Source of the DNA: Rhizobacter sp. OV335 | Lineage (GTDB): Bacteria; Pseudomonadota; Gammaproteobacteria; Burkholderiales; Burkholderiaceae_C | Assembly (NCBI RefSeq): GCF_900142965.1 | Contig: NZ_FRCQ01000024.1 | Coordinates: 1 to 64,000 of the forward strand | DNA length: 64,000 nucleotides | Direction: 5' to 3' | Shown here: in pieces, positions 18,072 through 26,253 of the stretch | Layout of the letters: each line of letters begins with the position of its first letter | Numbering within the stretch: position 1 is the stretch's first letter | Position numbers and translations under genes: made by a program | The notes under the pieces: model-generated | What the model saw: only the letters and a program-made list of their open reading frames with translations | Told to the model about the DNA's origin: nothing | Databases searched by the model: none

Positions 18072-20171
18072 ATGCAACAGCGCAAGCTGCCCCCCGCCCT
18101 GGCCGCCACGGCCCTGGCGATGAGCTTCTTCACCCCTGCCCCGGCTGCGGCCGAGGACAGCCCTACCGCCCTGGCCCCCGTGACCATCATCGGCCGCGGC
18201 CAGGACATGATCGGGCTGGCCGACTCCGCCACCGAAGGCAAGGTCAGCGCCCAGCAGCTCGCGAACCGGCCGCTGCTGCGCCCGGCCGAGGTGCTGGAGA
18301 CGGTGCCCGGCATGACCGTCACGCAGCACAGCGGCGACGGCAAGGCCAACCAGTATTTCCTGCGCGGCTTCAACCTCGACCACGGCAGCGACTTCGCGAG
18401 CTACGTGAACGGCATGCCGGTCAACATGGCCAGCCATGCGCACGGCCAGGGCTACATGGACCTCAACTTCCTGATCCCCGAGCTGATCGGCGCGATGCGC
18501 TACCGCAAGGGCGTCTACGCGGCCGAGGACGGCGATTTCGCGACCACCGGCTCGGCCCGCATCGAGTACCAGCGCGCGCTGCCGGCACCGATGGTCGACC
18601 TGAGCGTCGGCCCGCACGACTTCCGCCGTGTGCTCGCCGCGGGCAGCCGCCCGCTCGGGCAAGACAAGGACAGCGGCCCGACGCTGCTGGCCGCCTTCGA
18701 GGCCGCGACCAACGACGGCCCGTGGCAGCAGCCCGAGCGGCTGCGCAAATACAACGGCGTGCTGCGCCTGTCCGAAGGCACCGCGCGCGACGGCTACGCG
18801 CTGACCGCGATGGCGTACCACGCCGAGTGGACCGCCACCGAGCACGTGCCCGAACACGCGATCAGCTCCGGCGAGATCGACCGCTTCGGCAAACTGGTGC
18901 CGGGCGACGGCGGGCGCACGCACCGCCACAGCCTGTCGGCCGACTGGGCCGGCAGCGACGGCAACACGCAGACGCAGGCCAGCGCCTATGTGATCGACTA
19001 CGGCCTGAACCTGTTCTCGAACCCGTCCGGCTACATCAACGGTCCGCAGGGCGACCAGCACGAGCAGGCCGACGAGCGCACCGTGTGGGGCGGGCAGGTG
19101 GCGCGCCATTGGGCCATCGCCCCGGCCGGCCACGAGACCCAGCTGACGCTGGGCGCGCAACTGCGCCACGACCGCATCGCTACGCTGGGTCTTTACGACA
19201 CGGTGAACCGCGCGCGGACGGACACCGTGCGCGAAGACCGTGTGCGCGAGACGCTGCTGGGCCTCTACACCGAGGCGCGCACGCAATGGCAGCCGTGGCT
19301 GCGCAGCGACCTGGGCCTGCGCGTCGACACCGTGCGTGCGAACGTGACGCCGACCGGCGGCGACGACAACGTCCAGAACGGTGGCAGCGCCCGCGCCCAC
19401 CAAGTCAGCCCGAAGCTGGGGCTGGCCTTCGGTCCGTTCGGCGACACGATGCGCACCGAGCTGTACGCCAACTGGGGCCGCGGCTTCCACAGCAACGACG
19501 TGCGCGGTGTCACGGCCGCCCTCGATCCGGTGCCGGCGCTGGTGCGCGCCACCGGCAGCGAAATCGGCCTGCGGGCGGTGCCGCTGCCGGGCTGGAACAC
19601 CAGCTTGTCGTTGTGGCAGGTGAAGCTGGCGTCCGAGCTGGTGTTCATCGGTGATGCCGGCGTGACCGAGCCCAAGGGTGCCTCGAAGCGCGCCGGCATC
19701 GAGTGGTCGAACGACTGGCAGCTCAACCGCTGGCTGCTGCTGGATGCCGACGTGGCCTGGTCGCGTGCGCGCTTCGAGCAAGAGGCGGAGCCGGGCAGCG
19801 GCACCCACGTGCCGAACGCGATTCCGCGCTCGGCCTCGTTCGCGCTGGCCGCCGACGACCATGGCGCGTGGTTCGGCGGGCTGCGCTGGCGCTACATCGG
19901 CAGCTACGCGCTGGAGGAGACCGGCACGCAGCGCTCGTCATCGCTGTGGACCGCGAACCTGAAGGCCGGCTGGCGCGCCAGCCCGTCGCTGCAGTTCACG
20001 CTCGACGTGCTGAACCTGTTCGACCGCGAGGCCTATGACATCGAGTACTGGGGTGCGGCGTGCTCGCGCAACGACGGTCCCCGCTGCAACGGTGGCGCGG
20101 GCACCGATGGCCGACTCGTGCATCCGATGGAGCCGCGCACGCTGCGCGTTTCGATGCGCGCCACCTTCTGA
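18072..20171 (+). CDS. B12-regulated TonB-dependent outer-membrane receptor
   Basis: 699 residues from ATG 18072. A signal peptide ends near PAAAEDS, a TonB-box-like PVTIIG is at about 35, the plug domain contains EVLETVPGMTVTQHSGDGKA and FLRGFNLDHGSDF, and a ~550-residue beta-barrel ends in MRATF with terminal Phe. The upstream B12 riboswitch implies transport of cobalamin, a corrinoid or a cobalt chelate. It is longer than BtuB (about 600) and its plug is unlike BtuB, so the symbol is withheld. The riboswitch is the only direct clue to substrate. Confidence 0.88.
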   Translation: MQQRKLPPALAATALAMSFFTPAPAAAEDSPTALAPVTIIGRGQDMIGLADSATEGKVSAQQLANRPLLRPAEVLETVPGMTVTQHSGDGKANQYFLRGFNLDHGSDFASYVNGMPVNMASHAHGQGYMDLNFLIPELIGAMRYRKGVYAAEDGDFATTGSARIEYQRALPAPMVDLSVGPHDFRRVLAAGSRPLGQDKDSGPTLLAAFEAATNDGPWQQPERLRKYNGVLRLSEGTARDGYALTAMAYHAEWTATEHVPEHAISSGEIDRFGKLVPGDGGRTHRHSLSADWAGSDGNTQTQASAYVIDYGLNLFSNPSGYINGPQGDQHEQADERTVWGGQVARHWAIAPAGHETQLTLGAQLRHDRIATLGLYDTVNRARTDTVREDRVRETLLGLYTEARTQWQPWLRSDLGLRVDTVRANVTPTGGDDNVQNGGSARAHQVSPKLGLAFGPFGDTMRTELYANWGRGFHSNDVRGVTAALDPVPALVRATGSEIGLRAVPLPGWNTSLSLWQVKLASELVFIGDAGVTEPKGASKRAGIEWSNDWQLNRWLLLDADVAWSRARFEQEAEPGSGTHVPNAIPRSASFALAADDHGAWFGGLRWRYIGSYALEETGTQRSSSLWTANLKAGWRASPSLQFTLDVLNLFDREAYDIEYWGAACSRNDGPRCNGGAGTDGRLVHPMEPRTLRVSMRATF

Positions 20172-20195
20172 CGACTCACCAAGGAACGCAAGCCC

Positions 20196-20537
20196 ATGAC
20201 CGACGAAGTGACCAAGCCCAAGATCGGCGAGTACCGCCGCCACCTGCTGATCTGCACCGGCCCGCGCTGCACGGAGCAGGGCGAATCGCAGGCCTTGTTC
20301 GACAGCCTGGGCGACAAGTTCAAGGCCGCCGGGCTGCACGAGGGCGAGCTGCGCGTGAAGCGCAGCCGCGTCAGCTGCTTCGCCGCCTGCAAGGGCGGCC
20401 CGGTGATGTGCGTGCAGCCCGACGGCACCTGGTACTACAACGTGACGCCGGCCAACATGGACCGCATCATCGAGCAGCACCTGGTGGGCGGACAGCCCGT
20501 CGAGGACCTGGTGTTCCACCAGGGTCCGACCGGCTGA
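20196..20537 (+). CDS. Thioredoxin-like [2Fe-2S] ferredoxin (cobalamin cluster)
   Basis: 113 residues. Four cysteines in the pattern ICTGPRCTEQG (C25, C30) and SCFAACKGGPVMC resemble thioredoxin-like 2Fe-2S ferredoxins, a family often found beside cbiX. It probably donates electrons in corrin synthesis, for example to the missing precorrin-6A reductase step or to cobalt reduction; this is inference. It lies 24 bases after the receptor with AAGGAA upstream, so shares its B12 control. Confidence 0.82.
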   Translation: MTDEVTKPKIGEYRRHLLICTGPRCTEQGESQALFDSLGDKFKAAGLHEGELRVKRSRVSCFAACKGGPVMCVQPDGTWYYNVTPANMDRIIEQHLVGGQPVEDLVFHQGPTG

Positions 20538-20538
20538 T

Positions 20539-21234
20539 TCAGCGCGCCGCGGCGGCCCGCACGAAGGCCGCGACGATCGGCGGCGCGGTGCCCTTCAGCG
20601 CGGCGCGCTCGGGTTGGAACAGCGTGCCGACGAAGAACGGATGGCCGTCCAGCTCGATCGCGCGGACCTCGCCGTGCTCGTCGTGCGCGGTGGCGCGCAA
20701 CGGGCCCTGCGTCAGCTGCGCGGCGAACGCCGGGTTCAGCCCGTAGTTGCAGCGGTAGCCCTCTTGCGCGGTCTCGGTGCCATACGCGGCCGCGATGCGC
20801 GAGCCGGGTTGCAGCCGCAGGTCCTGGCTCACCTCGACCAGCGAGCAGGCCAGCGCGCTGATCACCGCGCGCGGCGCCTGCGGCGCCGTCTCGGCATGCT
20901 CCGCATCGGCCCAGCCGAGCGCGTTGCGCGCGTACTCGATCACCGCATGCTGGAAGCCGCCGCAGGTGCCGAGGAAGGGCACGCCGCGCTCACGCGCCAC
21001 GCGGATCGCCCCCAGCACCGCGTCCATGTCGCGGTACGGGCTGCCCGGCACGCACCACAGGCCGTCGTACGCGGCGAGCGCCTCGTCGGCCGGCAGCGCA
21101 TCGCTCGCGAGCCAGTCGAACGCGACCGGCTGCGCGAGCTGCTCGGCGACCAGCCGCAGTGCGGCGGGAATCGCGCGGTGCGCGGTGATGGTGTCGTCGC
21201 GGTCGCCGATCAGGCCGATGCGACGCGCCCCCAT
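20539..21234 (-). CDS. CTP-synthase C-terminal-like glutamine amidotransferase
   Basis: 231 residues. Class I amidotransferase resembling the C-terminal half of PyrG without the synthetase domain. The nucleophile lies in FLGTCGGFQHAVIEYARN (Cys, encoded TGC; some relatives carry selenocysteine). EYARNALG, SALACSLVEVS and HPFFVGTLFQPE complete the site. The substrate is unknown. The start shares one base with the trpE stop, so it is translated with trpE. Its 3' end nearly abuts the convergent ferredoxin gene. Confidence 0.85.
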   Translation of the reverse strand: MGARRIGLIGDRDDTITAHRAIPAALRLVAEQLAQPVAFDWLASDALPADEALAAYDGLWCVPGSPYRDMDAVLGAIRVARERGVPFLGTCGGFQHAVIEYARNALGWADAEHAETAPQAPRAVISALACSLVEVSQDLRLQPGSRIAAAYGTETAQEGYRCNYGLNPAFAAQLTQGPLRATAHDEHGEVRAIELDGHPFFVGTLFQPERAALKGTAPPIVAAFVRAAAAR

Positions 21235-22718
21235 CAGAAGCCTTCCTCGACCAGCTCGGCCGCGCGGATCAGCGCGCGGGCCTTGGCCTCGGTCTCCTTC
21301 CATTCGAGTTCGGGCACCGAATCGGCCACCACGCCGGCCGCGGCCTGCACGTACAGCGTGTTGTCCTTGACGATGCCGGTGCGGATCGCGATCGCGACGT
21401 CCATGTCGCCGGCGAAGCTCAGGTAGCCGCAGGCGCCGCCGTAGATGCCGCGCTTCACCGGTTCGAGCTCGTCGATGATCTCCATCGCCCGCACCTTGGG
21501 CGCGCCGGTCAGCGTGCCGGCCGGGAAGGTCGCGCGCAGCACATCGAGGCTGGTCATGCCGTCCTTCAGCAGGCCTTCGACGTTGCTGACGATGTGCATC
21601 ACGTGCGAGTAGCGCTCGACCGTGAAGGCCTCGGTCACCTTCACGGTGCCGGTCTTCGCGATGCGGCCGATGTCGTTGCGCGCCAGGTCGATCAGCATCA
21701 CGTGCTCGGCGCGCTCCTTCGGGTCGGTGCTCAGCTCGGCCTCGAGCGCCTTGTCCTGCGCCGGCGTCGCGCCGCGCGGGCGGGTGCCGGCGAGCGGGCG
21801 GATCGTGATCTTCTCGCCCTCGGGCGTGGTCTCCTGGCGCACCAGGATCTCGGGCGACGCACCGACGATCTGGAAATCGCCCATGTCGTAGAAGTACATG
21901 TATGGCGACGGGTTCAGCGAGCGCAGCGCGCGGTACAGGCTGAGCGGCGATTCGGTGTAGCGCTTCTTCAGCCGCTGCCCGACCTGCACCTGCATCATGT
22001 CGCCGGCCGCGATGTACTCCTTGGCCTTCAGCACCGCGGCGAGGTAGTCCTCTTTCGCGAACTCGCGCTCCACCGCGTGCGAGGTGCCGCGGCGCACCGG
22101 CGGCGCGGTGACGCTGTACTTCAGCTTGTCGCCCAGCTCCGCCAGTCGCCGCTTGGCCTTGAAGAAGGCCTCGGGTTGGCCGGGGTCGGCGTAGACGATC
22201 AGGTAGAGCCGGCCCGACAGGTTGTCGATGACGGCCAGCTCCTCGCATTGCAGCAGCAGGATGTCGGGCGTGCCGATGCCGCCGGGCAGCTCGGTCTTGG
22301 CGAGCTTGGGCTCGATGAAGCGCACCGCGTCGTAGCCGAAGTAGCCGGCGAGGCCGCCGCAGAAGCGCGGCAGCCCGGGGCGCAGCGCCACCTTGAAGCG
22401 CTTCTGGTACTCGGCGACGAAGTCGAGCGGGTTGCCCTCGTGCGTCTCGACGACCTGGCCATCGGTGACGACCTCGGTGCGAAAGCCGGTGGCGCGCAAC
22501 TGCGTGCGCGCCGGCAGGCCGATGAACGAATAGCGGCCGAAGCGTTCGCCGCCGACCACCGATTCGAGCAGGAAGCTGTGCTTGCCGCTGCCGGTGCCGT
22601 AGGCGAGCTTCAGGTAGAGCGAGAGCGGGGTTTCGAGATCGGCGAAGGCTTCGGCGATCAGCGGGATGCGGTTGAAGCCCTGCGCGGCGAGGCTCTTGAA
22701 TTCAAGTTCGGTGATCAC
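21234..22718 (-). CDS. trpE: Anthranilate synthase component I
   Basis: Makes anthranilate from chorismate with TrpG. 494 residues from GTG 22718, chosen because GGAGG lies 10 bases upstream and the protein then begins ITELEFKSLAAQG as in the family; ATG 22775 adds 19 unrelated residues. The N-terminal part has the Trp feedback motif LLES near 51-54. The chorismate-binding domain shows IVGASPEILV, PLAGTRPRGATPAQD, MLIDLARNDIGR and FPAGTLTGAPKVRAMEII. Separated from trpG by the cobalamin block; preceded by its own Trp leader. Confidence 0.97.
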   Translation of the reverse strand: MITELEFKSLAAQGFNRIPLIAEAFADLETPLSLYLKLAYGTGSGKHSFLLESVVGGERFGRYSFIGLPARTQLRATGFRTEVVTDGQVVETHEGNPLDFVAEYQKRFKVALRPGLPRFCGGLAGYFGYDAVRFIEPKLAKTELPGGIGTPDILLLQCEELAVIDNLSGRLYLIVYADPGQPEAFFKAKRRLAELGDKLKYSVTAPPVRRGTSHAVEREFAKEDYLAAVLKAKEYIAAGDMMQVQVGQRLKKRYTESPLSLYRALRSLNPSPYMYFYDMGDFQIVGASPEILVRQETTPEGEKITIRPLAGTRPRGATPAQDKALEAELSTDPKERAEHVMLIDLARNDIGRIAKTGTVKVTEAFTVERYSHVMHIVSNVEGLLKDGMTSLDVLRATFPAGTLTGAPKVRAMEIIDELEPVKRGIYGGACGYLSFAGDMDVAIAIRTGIVKDNTLYVQAAAGVVADSVPELEWKETEAKARALIRAAELVEEGF

Positions 22719-22856
22719 GTTCGAGGGCCCTCCACGGCCCGGCGCGGCGCCCAAGGGGCGGGCCTGTGACTGCATTCTTCGGGTGGCACGCGGCGCGCGC
22801 AGTGTGCGGCGAGCGCGGCGGCCGATGGAGCCGGAGGGCGGGGGGCTGGAAACAAC

Positions 22857-22898
22857 CCGTGGCCCACGGCAAGAAAACCTGGGTGCTGGAGGACCAGC
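22857..22898 (-). promoter_or_regulatory. Attenuator-type hairpins before trpE
   Basis: Downstream of the trpE leader peptide are GCTGG-TCCT-CCAGC (22885-22898) and CCGTG-GGC-CACGG (22857-22869). The second is followed on the minus strand by GTTGTTTCC, a weak T-rich tail. A further GGCCC-TGGC-GGGCC stem includes the second Trp codon. Competing pairing between CCTGG at the Trp codons and CCAGG before the distal stem is possible. Structures are read by eye, so function is inferred. Confidence 0.5.
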
Positions 22899-22907
22899 CC
22901 GCGTGGA

Positions 22908-22973
22908 TCAGGCCCGCCAGGGCCAGGCTCCCCGGTCGTTCGACCCTTTGGTTTGCTTGCGTGCGATGAACAT
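22908..22973 (-). CDS. trpL: trp leader peptide before trpE (21 aa)
   Basis: 21 codons beginning MFIARK and ending AWPWRA, with Trp codons 17 and 19 just before the stop. Length is identical to the leader before trpG. The stop is 189 bases before trpE, the space filled with stems. No Shine-Dalgarno is evident. A TACACT box lies 6 bases before the ATG, which could give a transcript with almost no 5' leader (inference). Expected role: ribosome stalling at Trp codons when charged tRNA-Trp is scarce allows read-through into trpE. Confidence 0.7.
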   Translation of the reverse strand: MFIARKQTKGSNDRGAWPWRA

Positions 22974-23133
22974 CGAAAAAGTGTAGCAGGCTTGGCATTC
23001 CATCGAGGGAAGCGATCGGTCGTCCGTGAAATCATGAATGGACCGACGCCTGTCACCGTCAGACACTCCTGCGTTGCCCGCAGCGGCCCATACTGGGGTC
23101 GCCGGGCCCCATGACAACGAGATGGAGACTGCC

Positions 23134-23775
23134 GTGATTCGTCAAACCTTCCTGCTGGCCGTGACGGCCGCTGCCCTCGCGGCACCGCTTGCAGCGCAAG
23201 CCCAAGCCCAGCAAGCCCAACCCCAGGCCATCGAACTGGCGGGCGTGCGCTACGAGCCCACCGTGCAGGTGGCCAACACCAAGCTGGTGCTGAACGGCGC
23301 CGGCATCCGCTACAAGGCGATCTTCAAGGTCTACACCGCCGGCCTGTACCTGACGGCCAAGGCGACCACGCCCGAGGCGGTGCTCGCGACGCCGGGCCCG
23401 CGCCGCATGCACATCACGATGCTGCGCGACATCGACGCGAACGAACTCGGCAAGCTGTTCACGCGCGGCATGGAGCAGAACACCACGCGCGACGACTTCA
23501 TGAAGTCGATCGCCGGCACGCTGAAGCTCAGCGAGGTGTTCTCGGCGAAGAAGAAGCTCGTGGCCGGCGATTCGTTCTACGTCGACTGGACCCCGGGCCA
23601 GGGCACGGTGATCGTCGTCAACGGCAAGCCGGCCAACGAGCCGATCAAGGAACCCGAGTTCTATTCGTCGCTGCTGAAGATCTGGCTGGGCCATTCGCCC
23701 GCCGATTCGGGGCTGAAGGATGCGCTGCTCGGCAAGACCGCGACCGGCAACGGTGCCGGCGCCGGCAACAACTGA
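23134..23775 (+). CDS. Exported chalcone-isomerase-like domain protein
   Basis: 213 residues from GTG 23134, which has GGAG 6 bases upstream and gives a proper signal peptide (IRQTFLLAVTAAALAAPLAAQAQA). ATG 23122 in frame is an alternative. The mature part has VRYEPTVQVANTKLVLNGAGIRYKA-type chalcone-isomerase-like strands and FKVYTAGLYLTAK, as in periplasmic bacterial members with no isomerase activity known. C-terminal Gly/Asn tail. Divergent from the trpE leader and convergent with gph. No function assigned. Confidence 0.85.
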   Translation: MIRQTFLLAVTAAALAAPLAAQAQAQQAQPQAIELAGVRYEPTVQVANTKLVLNGAGIRYKAIFKVYTAGLYLTAKATTPEAVLATPGPRRMHITMLRDIDANELGKLFTRGMEQNTTRDDFMKSIAGTLKLSEVFSAKKKLVAGDSFYVDWTPGQGTVIVVNGKPANEPIKEPEFYSSLLKIWLGHSPADSGLKDALLGKTATGNGAGAGNN

Positions 23776-23780
23776 TCGCC

Positions 23781-24497
23781 TCAGGCGTCGATCACCAGCT
23801 GGTCGAGCCGGTCGATGAAGCCATCGGCATCGACCTGACGCACCGGTTCGCCGTGGTTGTAGCCGTAGGTCACGAGGACGACCGGGCAACCCGCGGCGCG
23901 CGCCGCCTGCGCGTCGTTGGCGGAGTCGCCGACCATCAGCACGTCTGACGGCGGCACGCCGAGCGCCTTGCACGATTCGAGCAGCGGCAGCGGGTGCGGC
24001 TTCTTCTGCGCGAATGCATCGCCACCGAACACGTGGCGGAAGAAGCCGGCCAGCTGCTTCTTCTCGAGCAAGGCCTGCGCGAAGGCCGTCGGCTTGTTCG
24101 TCAGGCAGGCCATCGGCACGTCGGCACGCTGCAGGCGCAGCAGGCCCTCGACCACGCCGGGGAACACCTCGGCATGCTCGCCGTTGACGCGCCGGTAGTG
24201 CCGCTGGTAGCTGGCCCAGGCGTCGTCGTAGCGGTCGCCGGCCGCGCCCACCTCGGCCAGCGTGCAGCGGATCAGGTGCTCCGAGCCCTTGCCGACCGTG
24301 TCCGCAATGAAGTCGCGGCCGATCGGCGGCAGCGCCAGCTCGCCGAGCATCGCGTTCAACGCGACGGCGAAGTCGCCGAGCGTGTCGACCATCGTGCCGT
24401 CGAGGTCGATGAGCGCGGCGCGCCAGGCGGGGTGGTTCGACCGAATAGAGTTCACAACTGCGAAATAGAGTTCAAAAGGTAGCGAGCCCTGCCGCAT
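23781..24497 (-). CDS. gph: Phosphoglycolate phosphatase (HAD)
   Basis: Hydrolyses 2-phosphoglycolate. HAD motif I LIDLDGTMVDT, motif II ACLTNKPT, motif III KKPHPLPLL and motif IV MVGDSANDAQAA are all present. Up to 238 residues from ATG 24497; a GTG at 24455 would give 224 residues and a more usual N terminus (NSIRSNHPAWRAALIDLDG). Neither start has a clear ribosome site. The 5' end lies within AATAGAGTT repeats, so its native start may have been altered by the adjacent insertion. gph beside trpE is standard in Burkholderiales. Confidence 0.92.
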   Translation of the reverse strand: MRQGSLPFELYFAVVNSIRSNHPAWRAALIDLDGTMVDTLGDFAVALNAMLGELALPPIGRDFIADTVGKGSEHLIRCTLAEVGAAGDRYDDAWASYQRHYRRVNGEHAEVFPGVVEGLLRLQRADVPMACLTNKPTAFAQALLEKKQLAGFFRHVFGGDAFAQKKPHPLPLLESCKALGVPPSDVLMVGDSANDAQAARAAGCPVVLVTYGYNHGEPVRQVDADGFIDRLDQLVIDA

Positions 24498-24520
24498 TCT
24501 CTCAACAATAGAGTTTCAAA
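24444..24520. repeat. Three AATAGAGTT(T)CAAA direct repeats
   Basis: AATAGAGTTCA (24444), AATAGAGTTCAAAA (24464) and AATAGAGTTTCAAA (24507) occur within 77 bases at the junction between high-GC gph and the lower-GC islet. They could be the end of a decayed mobile element or binding sites before gph. Confidence 0.6.
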
Positions 24521-24723
24521 CCACCGACGTGCCAAGCCCTGATCGCCGTCATCGGCGTTGGCAGGACCGGGAGGTCGACGGTTGCGGTCGGTCGCTTCGA
24601 GCTATCGACCGGCCGCTTGCTGCCTTCATGCGGACGCTCGTCAACGTGCCGTGCCGCCAGCGGATCGCGCCCACTTGCAGACAGCGGCGAGGTCCGATCT
24701 TCACGCGCCCAGAGCGCCCTCGG

Positions 24724-25182
24724 TCACCTGTCCCAGAAACTGATCCTCTTGGCTTTCGCGGGCAGCGCTGCTGTTGCGACCGGTCCGGCCTGCTTGGGGC
24801 ACAGGTCGCTCAAGAGCATGCTTCTACGCTGCAGCATCTCCTTGGCCTCCTGTGGCATCAACTTGCGGAGTGTTGGACGGGCCTCGGCGGGGCGATAGAG
24901 CTTCCACAACCAATGCTGCCCGCGCTCGTCTTTGCAAACGTATACGGCCACATAGGGGGCGCCGATCTCGACGAACTTGCTCGGAGCGAAACGGTCCACT
25001 CGCTTGTCCGAGAACAGGATAGTGGTCTCGGCCGCCACGAAACCGCCTTCTCGATACCGGCTGAACTCACGGTCAATGTTCACGAAGTCCATCATTCCGG
25101 ACGCGCGGTACATCCGCAAGAAAAATGGCAGAAACACGGCGATCGCGAGCATCGCAAGGAAAGCTTCGAAAGACAACGACAT
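24724..25182 (-). CDS. Hypothetical protein with one N-terminal membrane helix
   Basis: 152 residues from ATG 25182. An N-terminal hydrophobic helix (about residues 6-23, FEAFLAMLAIAVFLPFF) is followed by a soluble domain rich in Arg, Lys and aromatic residues. No family recognised. A longer frame to 25605 is open but has no membrane-anchor logic. GC and codon use are lower than in neighbouring operons. It sits in an islet with two other unknown small genes on the same strand. Confidence 0.6.
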   Translation of the reverse strand: MSLSFEAFLAMLAIAVFLPFFLRMYRASGMMDFVNIDREFSRYREGGFVAAETTILFSDKRVDRFAPSKFVEIGAPYVAVYVCKDERGQHWLWKLYRPAEARPTLRKLMPQEAKEMLQRRSMLLSDLCPKQAGPVATAALPAKAKRISFWDR

Positions 25183-25382
25183 AGCTGCTCTTCTTCGGTC
25201 AGGAGTACCGGCGCAGGCTAGCCGGATGTGAAAGTTGACCCGATCCGCGACGCTGCCCGAGTTGATCGCCAAAGAGTTGACGCTCAACGTATGACATGAG
25301 AGTCGCTTGGAGGCCGAAGGCAGTAGGCATCCTCTCGATGAAAGGGTTTGGCCCCATACGCCTCGCCTCTGCCTATGACCTG

Positions 25383-25817
25383 TCATTTGTCGACGGAAGG
25401 ATCGTGCCGGACCAGAAGGAACTTGCGCGGCACGAAGTAGTGAATCATTGAGATTCGGTCTCGGTAGAGGTAGACGGACGTCGAACAACCCGCGCACAGG
25501 CCGTGCGCGTCCTTCTCGAAGATGAGCTTGGAGCCGACATGGATGCTTGGCTTCTCGGCAAAGTGAGAAATGACGCTCTCCGCCGTCGCGGGGCTGGGTG
25601 TCCAAGGTGCTCTATCCAGGGCTTCGACGACGTACTTTTGCTCCGCCTCGGTCAGCCCTAGGTTCTTCAGCTCTCCGCCCTCGCATCCCTTCGAGGGATC
25701 AATGCTGCACTTCCACCATTTGTTGTCGCTTCCATAGGTCGAGGCGTGGTTTGTCTTCGAGCACCCACTCTGGAAGACTACGAGAAGAATCGCTGCAATC
25801 AGCGTGAGGGTTTTCAT
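25383..25817 (-). CDS. Putative lipoprotein, unknown function
   Basis: 144 residues. A lipoprotein signal peptide (MKTLTLIAAILLVVFQSGC) has the lipobox Cys at residue 19. The mature part has Cys pairs in WKCSIDPSKGCEGG and LCAGCST, and a C-terminal FVPRKFLLVRHDPS. No family recognised. Lower-GC islet gene, 200 bases upstream of the next membrane protein gene on the same strand with nothing recognisable between. Confidence 0.6.
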   Translation of the reverse strand: MKTLTLIAAILLVVFQSGCSKTNHASTYGSDNKWWKCSIDPSKGCEGGELKNLGLTEAEQKYVVEALDRAPWTPSPATAESVISHFAEKPSIHVGSKLIFEKDAHGLCAGCSTSVYLYRDRISMIHYFVPRKFLLVRHDPSVDK

Positions 25818-25971
25818 TTGAGTAGGAATAGTGTTTGACGTCAGCTGCGTGCCCCACCTTGCCGAAGGCAGCTCAGCTCGATGGAGGAGTTGGAGGTCAG
25901 TGCGCTCAACGAAGCAGGGTCATCCATGGCGGCTTCACTCTCGCCGGTCAAGCTTCATGCTGTTGGCCAAC

Positions 25972-26253
25972 TCAGTTACCACCACCGAAAGTGGCGAACG
26001 GAAGGCAGGCACACATCACCGCCTTGGGGAAGAGCGTTCCAAGCAGAACGCCCGCGACTGCGCCACAGATCGACCAAACCGCAAGGGCGCCGAGGTCAAT
26101 GGGCAACGGGCCTAGCAAGCCTCGTCCAAAGCATGCAATCCAGAAGCACCCAATTGCACCAACCGTGACACCGAGGAGTCGGTCCTTTCGCGAGACCGGC
26201 GCATGCCACCAGCGCTGAAAGCCATGCTTTGCAGATTCAGTGTTCGTCGTCAT
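25972..26253 (-). CDS. Small two-helix membrane protein, unknown
   Basis: 93 residues from ATG 26253; upstream codons back to 26382 are open but begin with a GTG lacking a ribosome site. Two hydrophobic helices (LLGVTVGAIGCFWIACFG near 28-45 and LAVWSICGAVAGVLLG near 57-72) follow a basic, Trp-rich N terminus. No family recognised. Part of the lower-GC islet. Confidence 0.5.
   Translation of the reverse strand: MTTNTESAKHGFQRWWHAPVSRKDRLLGVTVGAIGCFWIACFGRGLLGPLPIDLGALAVWSICGAVAGVLLGTLFPKAVMCACLPFATFGGGN

Noticed and set aside
23038-23133. Longer start for the chalcone-isomerase-like protein
   Set aside because: The upstream 32 codons would precede the signal peptide and lack a ribosome site; GTG 23134 has GGAG at good spacing.
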